Shown: piece after piece, positions 52,559 to 61,823 of the stretch
Numbering within the stretch: position 1 is the first letter of the stretch
Layout: each line of letters opens with the position of its first letter
From: Agrobacterium vitis
GTDB taxonomy: Bacteria; Pseudomonadota; Alphaproteobacteria; Rhizobiales; Rhizobiaceae
Direction of reading: 5' to 3'
Length of the DNA: 64,000 bases
Assembly: GCF_014926405.1 (NCBI RefSeq)
Contig: NZ_JACXXJ020000003.1
Coordinates: 186,001 to 250,000 of the forward strand
Notes under the pieces: model-generated
What the model saw: only the letters and a program-made list of their open reading frames with translations
What the model was told of the DNA's origin: nothing
Databases searched by the model: none
Program-made: the position numbers and the translations under genes

Positions 52559-55078
52559 TCAAGCCTCGACGGAACCGGCTGGCTTTTCCGGAACTGCTGC
52601 CCGCTTGCGACGCCAATCGCCTAAGAACAGCAGGATCGGTGCGGCAATAAACACCGACGATGAGGCCGCAATGGCAATGCCGAAAATCATCGGCACGGCA
52701 AAGCTCTCAACCGCGCTACCGCCCCAGATGGCCATGGGCAACAGCGAAAGAAAGGCAGTGGCCGATGTATACAGGCTGCGGGCCAGCGTTTCGTTGATCG
52801 ACAGATCGATCAGTTCACGCAGCGGCATCGTCTTGTAAAGCCGCATATTCTCCCGCATCCGGTCATAGACCACGACCTTATCGTTGACGGAGTAACCGAC
52901 CAGGGTCAGCAGCGCCGCGATGGCCGTCAGGTTGAAATCAAGCCCGGTGAGCGCGAAGAAGCCAATCGTCTTGGTGACGTCGAGAATGAGTGTCGCGATG
53001 GCACCAACAGCGAAAGGCCATTCGAAACGCACCCAAATATAGGCCAGCATCGCCAAGCTGGCGAGCACGACCGAAAGGAAACCGGCCATCGCCAGTTCCC
53101 CCGACACCTTTGGTCCGACAACTTCAGTGCGCTCCACCGAGGCCGTTGCATCGATAACCTTTACCTCGGCTCTCAGCTTCTCCACCGCCGCGGTCTGCGC
53201 CTCTTCCCCGCCCGGCTGCCGTTCGACGCGCACCAGGAGGTGACGGACATCGCCGAATTCCTGAAGGGTGACATCGCCCAGCCCAAGTCCGTCCAGACCC
53301 GAGCGGAAGGCGGCGAGATCGGCGCGGTCCTGGGTCACAACTTCAAGCTGGATGCCGCCGCGAAAATCAACGCCGTAATTCAAGCCCGGCGTGAAGAACA
53401 GGATGACAGAGGCAATTGAAAGAAAGGCAGAAATGCCGATACCAATGAAACGCGCCTTCATGAACCGAATGCGTGTTCCGTCAGGGATGAGCTGAAGCGG
53501 AAGCAGAGGCTTGATATCGAGACGCTTCAGCTTGTAGCGCCTGATGATGGCGAGCATGACGACACGCACCACTGAAACCGCTGTAAACATCGATATGGCA
53601 ATGCCCAGACCCATGGTGATAGCAAAACCACGCACCGGGCCAGAGCCGAACCAGAACAGCAGCAGCGTGGCGATCAGCGCCGTCACATTACTATCGATAA
53701 TGGTGGAATAAGCCCGGCGGAAACCCGCATCCAGCGCCGCCATGGCACCTCGTCCCTTGCGGGTTTCTTCCCGAATTCGCTCGTTGATCAGCACGTTGGC
53801 ATCAACCGCAAGGCCAATGCCAAGCACGATACCCGCGATACCCGGTAGGGTCAGCGTCGCGCCAATCAGCGACAGGCAGGCGAAAGTCAGGATGACATTG
53901 AGACCGAGGGCCAGATTGGCGACAATCCCCCAACCGCCGTAGAGCACGATCATAAAGCCGACGACCAGGGCAAAACCGATCAACCCGGTATAGACGCCCA
54001 TCTTGATGGCGTCCGCGCCAAGGTCAGCACCAACCGTCCGCTCTTCAATGACCGTGAGCTTGACAGGCAACGCCCCGGCGCGCAGCAATGCAGCAAGGTC
54101 CGTTGCGCTTTCCACCGTGAAATTCCCGGAAATCTGGCCGGAACCACCAGTAATCGGCTCACGGATGACAGGGGCAGACAGAACCTTGTCGTCCAGAACA
54201 ATGGCAAAAGGCTTGCCAACATTGGCGCGGGTGATGTCCGCAAAGCGCGCCGCACCCGCCGTATCGAAGCGGAAACTGACCAGCGGCTCATTGGTATTCG
54301 GGTCAAAGCCAACGCGGGCGTCGGTCAGGCGGTCGCCTGCCAGCTCCACCCGGTCATCAACCGGATAGGCGCGGCCCTCATCGTCCTTCAGCATGGTGAC
54401 GCCGCGCGGAACGGCTGCACCATCCGTGGCACTGTCCGACAGCATGTGAAAGCTCATCTTGGCGGTAGAGCCAAGAAGTTCACGAATGCGCGCTGGGTCC
54501 TGCGTACCGGGAAGCTGCACAAGAATACGATCGCCGCCGATACGCTGGATCGTTGGCTCGGCAACGCCAACTTGGTCGATACGCTGGCGAATGATTTCCA
54601 GGCTCTGCTCCACCCCGGCATTGGCGCGGTCGGTAATTCCGGCCTCGGCAAGCGTTATGGATATAGTTCCACCCTCGCCCGTAAACGCCAGATCGGGCGC
54701 GCCCGTCAGGCCGACCGGATGGGCAAGCTTACCCAAGGCGGTCAAGGCTGCGGCTCTTTGCTCCGCCGACTGAAGGGTCACGACCAGCGAGGAGCCGCTC
54801 TTGCGCACTGTCGCCGCATCAACGCCATCGTCACGCAGCGCCCGGCGCGAATCTTGGATCAGGCTTTGCAGTCTTTCCTGCACCAGATCGGCGCTATCAA
54901 CCTCAAGCACCAGATGAGAGCCGCCGCGAAGGTCAAGCCCGAGGGCAACCTTGTCCTTCGGGAACCAGGAGGGAAAGCCATTCAGAGCGGTTGGCGAGAG
55001 AATATTCGGCAATGCCGTTAGAATGCCAAAGGCGATGATGACCACATAGGTGGCCACAAGCCAGGGAGAGGTTTTCAT
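52559..55078 (-). CDS. secDF: Fused protein translocase subunit SecDF
   Basis: 839 residues combining SecD (1 to about 520) and SecF (about 530-839), with 12 expected helices. SecD features: GLDLRGGSHLVLEVD near the N-terminus, the periplasmic P1 domain, and GIGLAVDANVLINERI in helix 4. SecF features: LNYGVDFRGGIQLEV and YSVNDKVVVYDRMREN. It uses the proton gradient to help SecYEG complete export. No yajC precedes it here. The fusion is common in Rhizobiales. Confidence 0.95.
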   Translation of the reverse strand: MKTSPWLVATYVVIIAFGILTALPNILSPTALNGFPSWFPKDKVALGLDLRGGSHLVLEVDSADLVQERLQSLIQDSRRALRDDGVDAATVRKSGSSLVVTLQSAEQRAAALTALGKLAHPVGLTGAPDLAFTGEGGTISITLAEAGITDRANAGVEQSLEIIRQRIDQVGVAEPTIQRIGGDRILVQLPGTQDPARIRELLGSTAKMSFHMLSDSATDGAAVPRGVTMLKDDEGRAYPVDDRVELAGDRLTDARVGFDPNTNEPLVSFRFDTAGAARFADITRANVGKPFAIVLDDKVLSAPVIREPITGGSGQISGNFTVESATDLAALLRAGALPVKLTVIEERTVGADLGADAIKMGVYTGLIGFALVVGFMIVLYGGWGIVANLALGLNVILTFACLSLIGATLTLPGIAGIVLGIGLAVDANVLINERIREETRKGRGAMAALDAGFRRAYSTIIDSNVTALIATLLLFWFGSGPVRGFAITMGLGIAISMFTAVSVVRVVMLAIIRRYKLKRLDIKPLLPLQLIPDGTRIRFMKARFIGIGISAFLSIASVILFFTPGLNYGVDFRGGIQLEVVTQDRADLAAFRSGLDGLGLGDVTLQEFGDVRHLLVRVERQPGGEEAQTAAVEKLRAEVKVIDATASVERTEVVGPKVSGELAMAGFLSVVLASLAMLAYIWVRFEWPFAVGAIATLILDVTKTIGFFALTGLDFNLTAIAALLTLVGYSVNDKVVVYDRMRENMRLYKTMPLRELIDLSINETLARSLYTSATAFLSLLPMAIWGGSAVESFAVPMIFGIAIAASSSVFIAAPILLFLGDWRRKRAAVPEKPAGSVEA

Positions 55079-55249
55079 AGAACAATATCCATGCCTGCGC
55101 CGCTGCTACCGATGCGTCTTCACATGCCAAACCCCGCGAAAAGGCTATAGGCTTAAATGATACGCTTGATGTCTGCGGCATAACCCTGGTCACAGGTATT
55201 GAACGGCAGACGGTCGGTGCGCGGTCGTGCGTTGATCGAAAAAACGGGA

Positions 55250-55663
55250 TCAAGCCGACAAGGATGGGGGCGCCCTGGCCAGGTTAGCCCGAGAAATCCG
55301 CCCGGAAACCCAAGGCGAAGAACGCTCGACACGCTGGACGGAAGACCGCCCGACAAGCAGGAAATGCTCAGCCCCCAAGCTCAGTACAGCCACAGGCGGC
55401 GGCACTGGGACTCGTGGATCGGGCCGGGATGCAAGTGCAACAGCCCGGCTGCCATTTTCCCGTGCCGCCAGATGCTGCGTCTGCTGGGGCGCATGCAAAA
55501 GCGCTGACCCGTGTGCGCCAAGCGGCGCGGGTAACGGTGCCCCAAACAAGAAGCTGAGATAGGCAACCGCAAGCGCGATAATCGCAATCAGAACGCCGGG
55601 CTTCAGACCTTTTGAAAAAGTCTGCTCTTCGTTTGCCGACATCATATGTTGGTTAATCGCCAT
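55250..55663 (-). CDS. Hypothetical small protein with one transmembrane helix (doubtful)
   Basis: An open frame of 137 residues with one hydrophobic segment (VLIAIIALAVAYLSFLFGAP, about 24-43), then a proline-rich tail ending RAPPSLSA. The tail faintly recalls DUF2946 membrane proteins. No ribosome site is seen before the ATG, and an open frame also exists on the other strand. It lies 171 bp upstream of secDF on the same strand. It may be a real small membrane protein or a chance frame. Confidence 0.35.
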   Translation of the reverse strand: MAINQHMMSANEEQTFSKGLKPGVLIAIIALAVAYLSFLFGAPLPAPLGAHGSALLHAPQQTQHLAARENGSRAVALASRPDPRVPVPPPVAVLSLGAEHFLLVGRSSVQRVERSSPWVSGRISRANLARAPPSLSA

Positions 55664-55941
55664 GGCCGTGATTAGCAGAGCAACACGATGCTGTCGACCC
55701 TTGCGCGGTTTGGGGATCGAACGCTACTGCCATCCGGCTGGGTCAAACGACAGTTCACCGCGATGCGTGCTCGACTTCGTAATGAAGCATCATGCCGATG
55801 ACATGGCTGCGGACAACAGACGAATATCTGTTCTTCGTATTTCTCACAGCAGCCCCACTGTCTAACACAACGACGCGAAGATGCTGATGCATCCTCGCCT
55901 TGAAAGCATTCGGTGCAAACGAGATGCGAGAGCTCAAAATG
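55664..55941. other. Spacer between the T6SS locus and the secDF region
   Basis: No gene is seen. A small perfect stem AACAGA-CGAATA-TCTGTT (55815-55832) is the only structure noticed; it may end transcription of the T6SS-side gene, but it lacks a U-run in that direction. Confidence 0.35.
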
Positions 55942-56448
55942 TCAGAGGCGCTCGCCCACCAGGTAGGCATAGCGGAACTTGATCGAATTATTGGGACGTT
56001 GCGCATCGATCTTCGGACCATACATCAGGTCCGCCGTCAGTATCCGCCCCGCGTCAGAAGCCTTTGACACGGTACCAAGCAGATAAATATCGCGGCTGAG
56101 ATAGGTTCGGGTCTCATTGGCGTCAGATTCCATGTAGTTCACTTGAACGACAAAGGCGCCATCGCCGGTTTCCAACAGTTTTGCGAGGATTTTGGTTTCG
56201 TTGTTTTCCAGCCACTTCTTTGCCCAATGGGTCAAGGCATAGCTGTTCAGGGCCTCCGATCCCATGCGCAGCGCAGATGCAGCAGCGCCTCCAACGGCGT
56301 TGCGAGAGGCAACCTCGCGCGGGCCTGGTGCATAGGTAATATAATCCAGTGACGGACCTCGCCCCATACGGCTCATGGGCTGGGATACATCATTGCTGTT
56401 AAACGGCTTCATCTTCAAACTTGAGGAAGACACATCGAAATCAGGCAT
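55942..56448 (-). CDS. Unrecognised 168-residue protein linked to hcp
   Basis: 168 residues with a strong AAGGAG ribosome site. No signal peptide or membrane helix is seen. The N-terminal 50 residues are rich in Ser, Gly and Pro (SSSSLKMKPFN, RMGRGPSLDYITYAPGPRE), then a helical part (about 50-95) and a beta-rich C-terminal half (GAFVVQVNYMES, RTYLSRDIYLLG). The protein has no cysteine, which argues against an NlpC/P60 or papain-like amidase effector such as those found after hcp in Agrobacterium. Its place downstream of hcp behind a terminator-like hairpin suggests a T6SS effector, adaptor or Hcp cargo, but no family was recognised. Confidence 0.75.
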   Translation of the reverse strand: MPDFDVSSSSLKMKPFNSNDVSQPMSRMGRGPSLDYITYAPGPREVASRNAVGGAAASALRMGSEALNSYALTHWAKKWLENNETKILAKLLETGDGAFVVQVNYMESDANETRTYLSRDIYLLGTVSKASDAGRILTADLMYGPKIDAQRPNNSIKFRYAYLVGERL

Positions 56449-56583
56449 AGCCTTCTCCTTGAATCACGATAGACGTGCTTGATACCGAAGGCCGAAGTTG
56501 CTCACGCACCCTCACCTTGAAGACGCTATCAAGGAACATTCGCTCAAACGGGCGCATCCGAAATATCGGCATCACAACAAATA

Positions 56584-56607
56584 CGGCACCGCCCGAAGGC
56601 GGTGCCG
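56584..56607 (-). terminator. Terminator-like hairpin after hcp
   Basis: CGGCACCGCC and GGCGGTGCCG form a perfect 10-bp stem with the stable tetraloop CGAA. In the minus direction it is followed by TATTTGTTGTG. It lies 18 bp after the hcp stop and would end most hcp transcripts, leaving the 168-residue gene at lower level. Confidence 0.75.
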
Positions 56608-56625
56608 CTGCAGGAGAAAGGCGGA

Positions 56626-57102
56626 TTACGCAGCCTTTGTGGTCGACAGATCGTAAGATGCGATCATCGGCGACTTCGGGTTGTTCTGGTCGTCATAAGG
56701 CGTGTACTTCACTTCGATCTTGGTGAAGTTCAGCTTGATGGTTTCGACCGGACGGTCACCACTGGAATCGACGGAATAATTGGCGATCAGCGTGTTGGTG
56801 AGCGTGTATTCGATATAGGTATTGCCGGGATTGCCGGTGGTGACCATGTGGATCACCGCTTGCTTGCCGGTGCGGCCAGCGCAGGCTTCCTGGAACAATT
56901 TCGTGGAAGAGGAATCGCTGACCTTGGTCAGGATCACTTCGGAAATTGCGGGTTCAGAGGCTTCACGGTTGGCGGTAGAACCAGCCGTGGTGTTCATGGC
57001 ACGGCTGACGTTCCAGTGGATAGCCTCAATGTCCATCCAGTTGCGGTGCTCTTCGTGGGTCGCATCGCCCTGGATACCATCGACCTTCAGATAAATCGGC
57101 AT
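56626..57102 (-). CDS. hcp: T6SS tube protein Hcp (TssD)
   Basis: 158 residues of the Hcp1 family, with the start MPIYLKVDGIQGDATHEEHR and HVDIEAIHW-like strand WMDIEAIHWNVSR, and the conserved FTKIEVKYTPYD near the end. Hcp hexamers stack to form the inner tube of the T6SS and are secreted. AGGAG precedes the ATG. It lies between clpV and the unrecognised 168-residue gene, flanked by hairpins on both sides. Confidence 0.95.
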   Translation of the reverse strand: MPIYLKVDGIQGDATHEEHRNWMDIEAIHWNVSRAMNTTAGSTANREASEPAISEVILTKVSDSSSTKLFQEACAGRTGKQAVIHMVTTGNPGNTYIEYTLTNTLIANYSVDSSGDRPVETIKLNFTKIEVKYTPYDDQNNPKSPMIASYDLSTTKAA

Positions 57103-57129
57103 ATAAATTCTCCTATATAAATTGAAATC

Positions 57130-57148
57130 ACCTCGTTCACGGCGAGGT
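57130..57148 (-). repeat. Hairpin in the clpV-hcp spacer
   Basis: ACCTCG (57130-57135) and CGAGGT (57143-57148) flank a 7-nt loop. In the direction of transcription it is followed by GATTTCAATTTATATAGGAG, so it is both a weak terminator-like element for clpV and part of the hcp leader. Confidence 0.5.
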
Positions 57149-57164
57149 ATGGTTCACCTTTCAC

Positions 57165-59864
57165 TCACTGCCGCATGCGTCTGGATACCCCTTCCGACGC
57201 GGCATCCTTATCCACCGATGCACCCGAGGCATCGGCGAATTCCTCTTTTTTCCCAGCGGCCCCGGCGCGAACGCCGAACCCTTTTTCATCATGGGTTACC
57301 TCAGCTTCGGTAACCTTTCCGCCAGATGCGACCAGCTCAAGGAAGAAGCTGGAAAGCGGCGGCAACAGATCCCGGCCAATCATGATTTCGATGGCGCGGG
57401 CTCCGATCTCACTTGCAACGGCGCGTCCAATCAGCGCATTGCGGGCCTCTTCGGACAGAACAAGATCTGTTCCATAGGCCGAAGAAATCCGCTCCCGAAT
57501 GCGGTTGATCTGGATATCGACGATCCGCGACAGGGCATCCTTGCCCAGCGGCATGAACGGCAACAGCAGCGTGCGCCCGAGGAAGGCCGGCTTGAACTGC
57601 TTTTGCAGTTCCGGCATCAACAATGCTTCCAACGCCTCACCTTCGGGCATGGTGTCTGGATCAAGGGCCAAGGAGGCCAGCAATTCCGAGCCGGTATTGG
57701 CCGTCATGAAAATCGTGGTATTGCGGAAGTCAACATCGCGGCCTTCGCCATCGCGCAACATACCCTTGTCGAAGACCTGGTAGAAAATATCCTGAACGCC
57801 GGGATGCGCCTTGTCGATTTCGTCGAGCAACAGCACGCCATAGGGCCGACGCCGCACGGCTTCGGTCAGCACGCCGCCTTCGCCATAGCCGACATAGCCT
57901 GGAGGAGCACCCAGCAGCATGGATACTTTGTGCTCTTCCTTGAACTCCGACATGTTGATCGTCGTCAGATGTTGGCTACCACCATACATCAGATCAGCCA
58001 GGGTCAGCGCGGTTTCGGTTTTACCGGTTCCCGACATGCCGACCAGCATGAACACGGCAGGCGGACGGCGTGGATCAGAAAGCCCGGCGCGCGCCGCGCG
58101 CATGGCGTCGCCAATCCGCTCCAGCGCGGCATCCTGGCCGATTACCTTTTCCTTCAACCTCATATCGAGGCTTTTTGCGCTTTCAATCTGGTCGGCCAGC
58201 AATTTGCCAAGAGGAATGCCGGTCCACCGCGCCAGGACGGCAGCAACAACATTGCGGTCTACCTCATGCGGCACAAGCTTTTCCTCGCCAGCGGACGTCG
58301 GCGCCAGCGACGCTGCGCGACGGGCAAGTCCGCGTGTCCGCAAGGGGGTGATATTGACATCCGGGGCATTTTCAGGCGCCCTAGTATCATTGTCCGCAGG
58401 AACTGCTTCATCACTCGCTGCCAGCGCTGCAATTTCAGCGTCATAGCGCGCTTGAAGGCTATCGATTTCCTTCGTCAGGCGCTCCATTTCAGCGGCAACG
58501 GCCTGCCTGCGCTCCAACACATCCGTACTTTCCGGCTCACGGGAAAGCCAGTCGGTCTCGACGGTGAGATGCGAAAGTTCGCTTTTAAGAAGCAGCAATT
58601 GTTCCGGCGCTGTCTGGCGCGCCAGCGAAACCGTGGCAGCAGCGGTATCGATCAGGCTGACCGCCTTATCAGGCAATTGGCGGGCTGGAAGAAAGCGGGC
58701 AGAAAGTTGCACGGCAGCGACGATAGCCTCGTCACGGATCTTTACCCCATGATGGGCCATGAAGGTCTCAGCTATTCCGCGTAACATGCGGATCGCGGTT
58801 TCCTCGTCCGGCTCACGCACATGCACAGGCTGGAAGCGTCTGGTCAGTGCGGCATCTTTTTCGAAATACTTCTTATATTCGCTCCAGGTCGTGGCAGCGA
58901 TGGTCCGCACTTCGCCCCGCGCTAGCGCGGGCTTGAGAATATTGGCGGCATCGCCCTGCCCGCTTGCCCCACCGGCACCGATCAGGCCATGCGCTTCATC
59001 GATAAACAGGATGATAGGTTCCGGCGAACGTTTCACCGCTTCGATAACGCCGGTCAACCGCCGTTCGAACTCGCCCTTCACGCCAGCGCCCGCCTGCAAC
59101 AACGTCAGATCGAGCATCAGCAACCGTACGGATTGCAATTTTTCCGGCACGCGTCCGGCAGCAATCTCCAGCGCCAGTGCTTCGGCCACCGCTGTCTTGC
59201 CAACGCCCGCTTCACCGACCAGGATCGGGTTATTCTGTCGCCTGCGCAACAAGATGTCGATCATCTGGCGAAGCTCGCCATCACGGCCGACGACCGGATC
59301 AAGCCGTCCCGCCCGCGCGTCCTCGGTAAGATCATGAGTGTAAAGCCGCAGGAACTCGTCTTCCCGGGCGGAGGCCGGAGACAGCGACGATTTTGGCGTC
59401 TCGGCTACAACATCCGCCTGCAAAAGAGTTTCTAGCGCCGTTCGATCCAGCATTCGCAGCGTCGGGAAGCGACCACGGGTCAAGGCTCGAAGCGATGGCT
59501 CATCGTCCATGGCCGCAAATATATCGGCAAGCGTAATGGCGCGTCGTCCAGACTGGAGCGAAGCGCAAATCCATGCTTCCCGACCTAGGGTCAGGATATT
59601 CTGGGACAAAGCGAGCTGACCAGACCCGGATACGACAGTGTCATCGAGTGCATCGCCCACTTCGCGGCGAAGCGCTGCAATGGGCAAGCCCAATTGTTCC
59701 AACACCGGTTGAAATGACGCCGCGTCCATGACGGCGGCAAGCAGATGAGCAATATCAACTTGTCCGTGTCCGCGCCCGGCTGCTGTGGATGCAGCCGTCT
59801 CAAGCGCGACACGCAAATTAGGCTCAAGCGATTCGATCAATCGATTGAGGTCAATATGCGACAT
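57165..59864 (-). CDS. clpV: T6SS sheath-disassembly ATPase ClpV (TssH)
   Basis: AAA+ unfoldase of about 899 residues. An N-terminal helical domain (about 1-160) that binds the contracted sheath, AAA1 with Walker A GEAGVGKTAVAEAL, a coiled-coil middle domain (about 420-500) and AAA2 with Walker A VGMSGTGKTETAL, followed by LLLDEIDKAHPGVQ, are seen. ATG 59864 with GGGGAGG upstream is preferred to an earlier ATG at 59993, because homologs begin just before DLNRLIESL. It recycles TssB-TssC sheaths and is divergent from tssA. Confidence 0.95.
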   Translation of the reverse strand: MSHIDLNRLIESLEPNLRVALETAASTAAGRGHGQVDIAHLLAAVMDAASFQPVLEQLGLPIAALRREVGDALDDTVVSGSGQLALSQNILTLGREAWICASLQSGRRAITLADIFAAMDDEPSLRALTRGRFPTLRMLDRTALETLLQADVVAETPKSSLSPASAREDEFLRLYTHDLTEDARAGRLDPVVGRDGELRQMIDILLRRRQNNPILVGEAGVGKTAVAEALALEIAAGRVPEKLQSVRLLMLDLTLLQAGAGVKGEFERRLTGVIEAVKRSPEPIILFIDEAHGLIGAGGASGQGDAANILKPALARGEVRTIAATTWSEYKKYFEKDAALTRRFQPVHVREPDEETAIRMLRGIAETFMAHHGVKIRDEAIVAAVQLSARFLPARQLPDKAVSLIDTAAATVSLARQTAPEQLLLLKSELSHLTVETDWLSREPESTDVLERRQAVAAEMERLTKEIDSLQARYDAEIAALAASDEAVPADNDTRAPENAPDVNITPLRTRGLARRAASLAPTSAGEEKLVPHEVDRNVVAAVLARWTGIPLGKLLADQIESAKSLDMRLKEKVIGQDAALERIGDAMRAARAGLSDPRRPPAVFMLVGMSGTGKTETALTLADLMYGGSQHLTTINMSEFKEEHKVSMLLGAPPGYVGYGEGGVLTEAVRRRPYGVLLLDEIDKAHPGVQDIFYQVFDKGMLRDGEGRDVDFRNTTIFMTANTGSELLASLALDPDTMPEGEALEALLMPELQKQFKPAFLGRTLLLPFMPLGKDALSRIVDIQINRIRERISSAYGTDLVLSEEARNALIGRAVASEIGARAIEIMIGRDLLPPLSSFFLELVASGGKVTEAEVTHDEKGFGVRAGAAGKKEEFADASGASVDKDAASEGVSRRMRQ

Positions 59865-60083
59865 GCAAAAAGCCTCCCCAGCAACGACCTTACCTTCGTT
59901 GGAATGAACAACTAAGGCGATTACCCCAGCCTGTCCAGAGCGCCAGATAAATTTTTTAAGATATGCAAAGCCAGGCATCACCCTCGACATCAAACAAATG
60001 ACCTCAGGTTGACAAAAATATAACTGCGCTCCACATTAACAAGTAACATATATTAGTTAATTCAAAATGGGGCTAGTCTATCG
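59865..60083. promoter_or_regulatory. Divergent T6SS promoter region
   Basis: This 219 bp spacer between clpV and tssA is markedly AT-rich on its tssA side. It contains a TTGACA box on the + strand (60009-60014) and an inverted repeat ATTAAC (60035-60040) / GTTAAT (60056-60061), a possible operator. It must drive both arms of the T6SS locus. Confidence 0.45.
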
Positions 60084-61160
60084 TTGATCGACAATGAATT
60101 GGCTACAGCATTAGTAGAAAATGGACCGTGCGGAATAAATATTCGCGTGGATGCCAATTATCGTGAGGTATACTATAGAATTAAGGACGCGAGGAACCAA
60201 GCAAGGACGGAAGAAAGATCTACGACACCTGGAGAGGTTATCAAAGTTTCCCAAAGTTGGAACCTAGTGAGCAATCTTGGATTGCAGATTACTTCTTCCG
60301 TCAGCAAAGATCTCGAAGTATTGGCTTGGCTTGCAGAATCCCGTTTGCGACTTGAAGGGTTTCCTGGCCTGAGTGAAGTCTATGAAGCGACGGCGTCGCT
60401 TATAGAACGATATAGCGACGAGCTTCATTCGATCGACGATGAAGATATCGAGGAAAAGCTGGCGCCCTTCGCTGGATTGAACGGTTTTGGCGCCGAGGGA
60501 ACATTGATTCAGCCCTTACGCCTGTCTTCGCTTTTGCCGCTGGGGAAATTCGGGGAATTTACGCTTTGGGATTATCAACTGGCCCAGCGCAGTGATGAAA
60601 CGGGTTTGCGCGATAGCCTGCATCAGGCCGCAGCCGAGGCAGGAATAGCTGCTCTCTCCGCTCATCTGGCCGAGGTCAACACATGCCTCGCCGCCTTCAA
60701 TAGCTTCAATGCGCTCGTCACCCAGCGCTACGGACAGTTTGCTCCACCGGCATCCAATATCCGCAATGTGCTCGAGGAAATCATTGCAGCGATTCGCAGT
60801 CTTGGCGGACGCGACGACGCGACCTTGCCTGCCAATCAGAATGGCACCCCTTCAGGTGAAGATGGACAGGCCGCCCAACAAAATCCTGCGGCTGGCGTCG
60901 TGCAGCCCGCCGCCCGCGCAGCCGAGGGCCCTGAAGGCATTGCTTCTCGTGAAGACGCCTTCGATCTCCTCATGAATGTCGCCCGCTATTTCCGCCGCAC
61001 GGAACCGCATTCGCCGATTTCGCTTTCGATTGAAACCCTGGTGCGGCGCGGACGCATGGATTTTTCCGAATTGCTGACGGAGTTACTACCGGAAGCACAG
61101 ACCAGAAATGCCATTCTCATCGCCGCCGGTATCAAGCCGGCCAAGGAGAGCGGAAACTAA
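60084..61160 (+). CDS. tssA: T6SS baseplate/cap protein TssA (ImpA N-domain family)
   Basis: 358 residues starting at TTG 60084, as no ATG or GTG fits the frame and the family pattern (a PCG motif followed by an acidic or tyrosine-rich YREVYYRIKDAR stretch) begins here. The ImpA_N domain covers about 1-180, including SWNLVSNLGLQI and LEVLAWLAESRLRLEGFPGL; the C-terminal helix ends in the usual TLVRRGRMDFSELLTELLP. The first 250 nt use AT-rich codons unlike the rest. TssA links sheath growth to the baseplate. It is the first gene of the rightward arm. Confidence 0.9.
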   Translation: MIDNELATALVENGPCGINIRVDANYREVYYRIKDARNQARTEERSTTPGEVIKVSQSWNLVSNLGLQITSSVSKDLEVLAWLAESRLRLEGFPGLSEVYEATASLIERYSDELHSIDDEDIEEKLAPFAGLNGFGAEGTLIQPLRLSSLLPLGKFGEFTLWDYQLAQRSDETGLRDSLHQAAAEAGIAALSAHLAEVNTCLAAFNSFNALVTQRYGQFAPPASNIRNVLEEIIAAIRSLGGRDDATLPANQNGTPSGEDGQAAQQNPAAGVVQPAARAAEGPEGIASREDAFDLLMNVARYFRRTEPHSPISLSIETLVRRGRMDFSELLTELLPEAQTRNAILIAAGIKPAKESGN

Positions 61161-61235
61161 CACATATCGGCGGAGGCTTCGGCATTCCGCCTACAGTTTT
61201 TTCGATGCCCAGGGGGCACGCAAGGAGGGTCAGTG

Positions 61236-61751
61236 ATGGCAAGTGTGCATGAAAAGCTCGAGCGGGTTCGCAAGCCCAGGGTCCACATCAAATACGAGGT
61301 GGAAACCGAAGGTGCGATGGTGGTCAAGGAACTGCCCTTCGTGGTGGGTGTACTCGGCGATTTCTCCGGCAACCCGACCCAGCCGCTGAAGCCGTTCAAC
61401 GAGCGGAAATTCGTCCAGATCGACCGGGACAATTTCGACGATGTGATGCGCCGCATGACGCCGGGCCTGAATATCCAGGTGAAGAATACCATCGACAATG
61501 ACGGCACCGACATTGGCGTCAATCTGAAGTTCGAAAGCATGGACGATTTCCTGCCGGGATCGGTGGTGCAGCAGGTGCCAGCGCTGAAAGCGCTTCTGGA
61601 TGCCCGCAATGAATTGCGGGACCTGCTCAGCAAGGCGGACCGTTCCGAAGATCTTGAACGGCTTCTCGAAGACATTCTGCAAAACCGTGGTGATCTTTCA
61701 AAGCTCGTCGCCGAGCTGAAAGACCGGCCAGACAGCAACGGCCAGGGCTGA
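61236..61751 (+). CDS. tssB: T6SS contractile sheath small subunit TssB
   Basis: 171 residues with the family features [33 protein letters not shown] and the C-terminal helices ([16 protein letters not shown]). It forms the sheath with TssC. ATG 61236 with AAGGAGGG is preferred to the overlapping GTG one codon earlier. It is 75 bp after tssA and 72 bp before the first tssC. Confidence 0.95.
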   Translation: MASVHEKLERVRKPRVHIKYEVETEGAMVVKELPFVVGVLGDFSGNPTQPLKPFNERKFVQIDRDNFDDVMRRMTPGLNIQVKNTIDNDGTDIGVNLKFESMDDFLPGSVVQQVPALKALLDARNELRDLLSKADRSEDLERLLEDILQNRGDLSKLVAELKDRPDSNGQG

Positions 61752-61823
61752 CACCAGCCGGTCCAACCGAAAACTCTTTGACTGGCGGCCCTTGTGTGAC
61801 GCCGCTTTGAAAGGATTGAAGAG

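Noticed and set aside
57291..58784. A 497-codon open frame on the + strand
   Set aside because: Antisense to clpV. The composition is shadow-like and it has no ribosome site.
60067..60083. ATG 60067 as start of tssA
   Set aside because: It is in a different frame from the tssA coding sequence.
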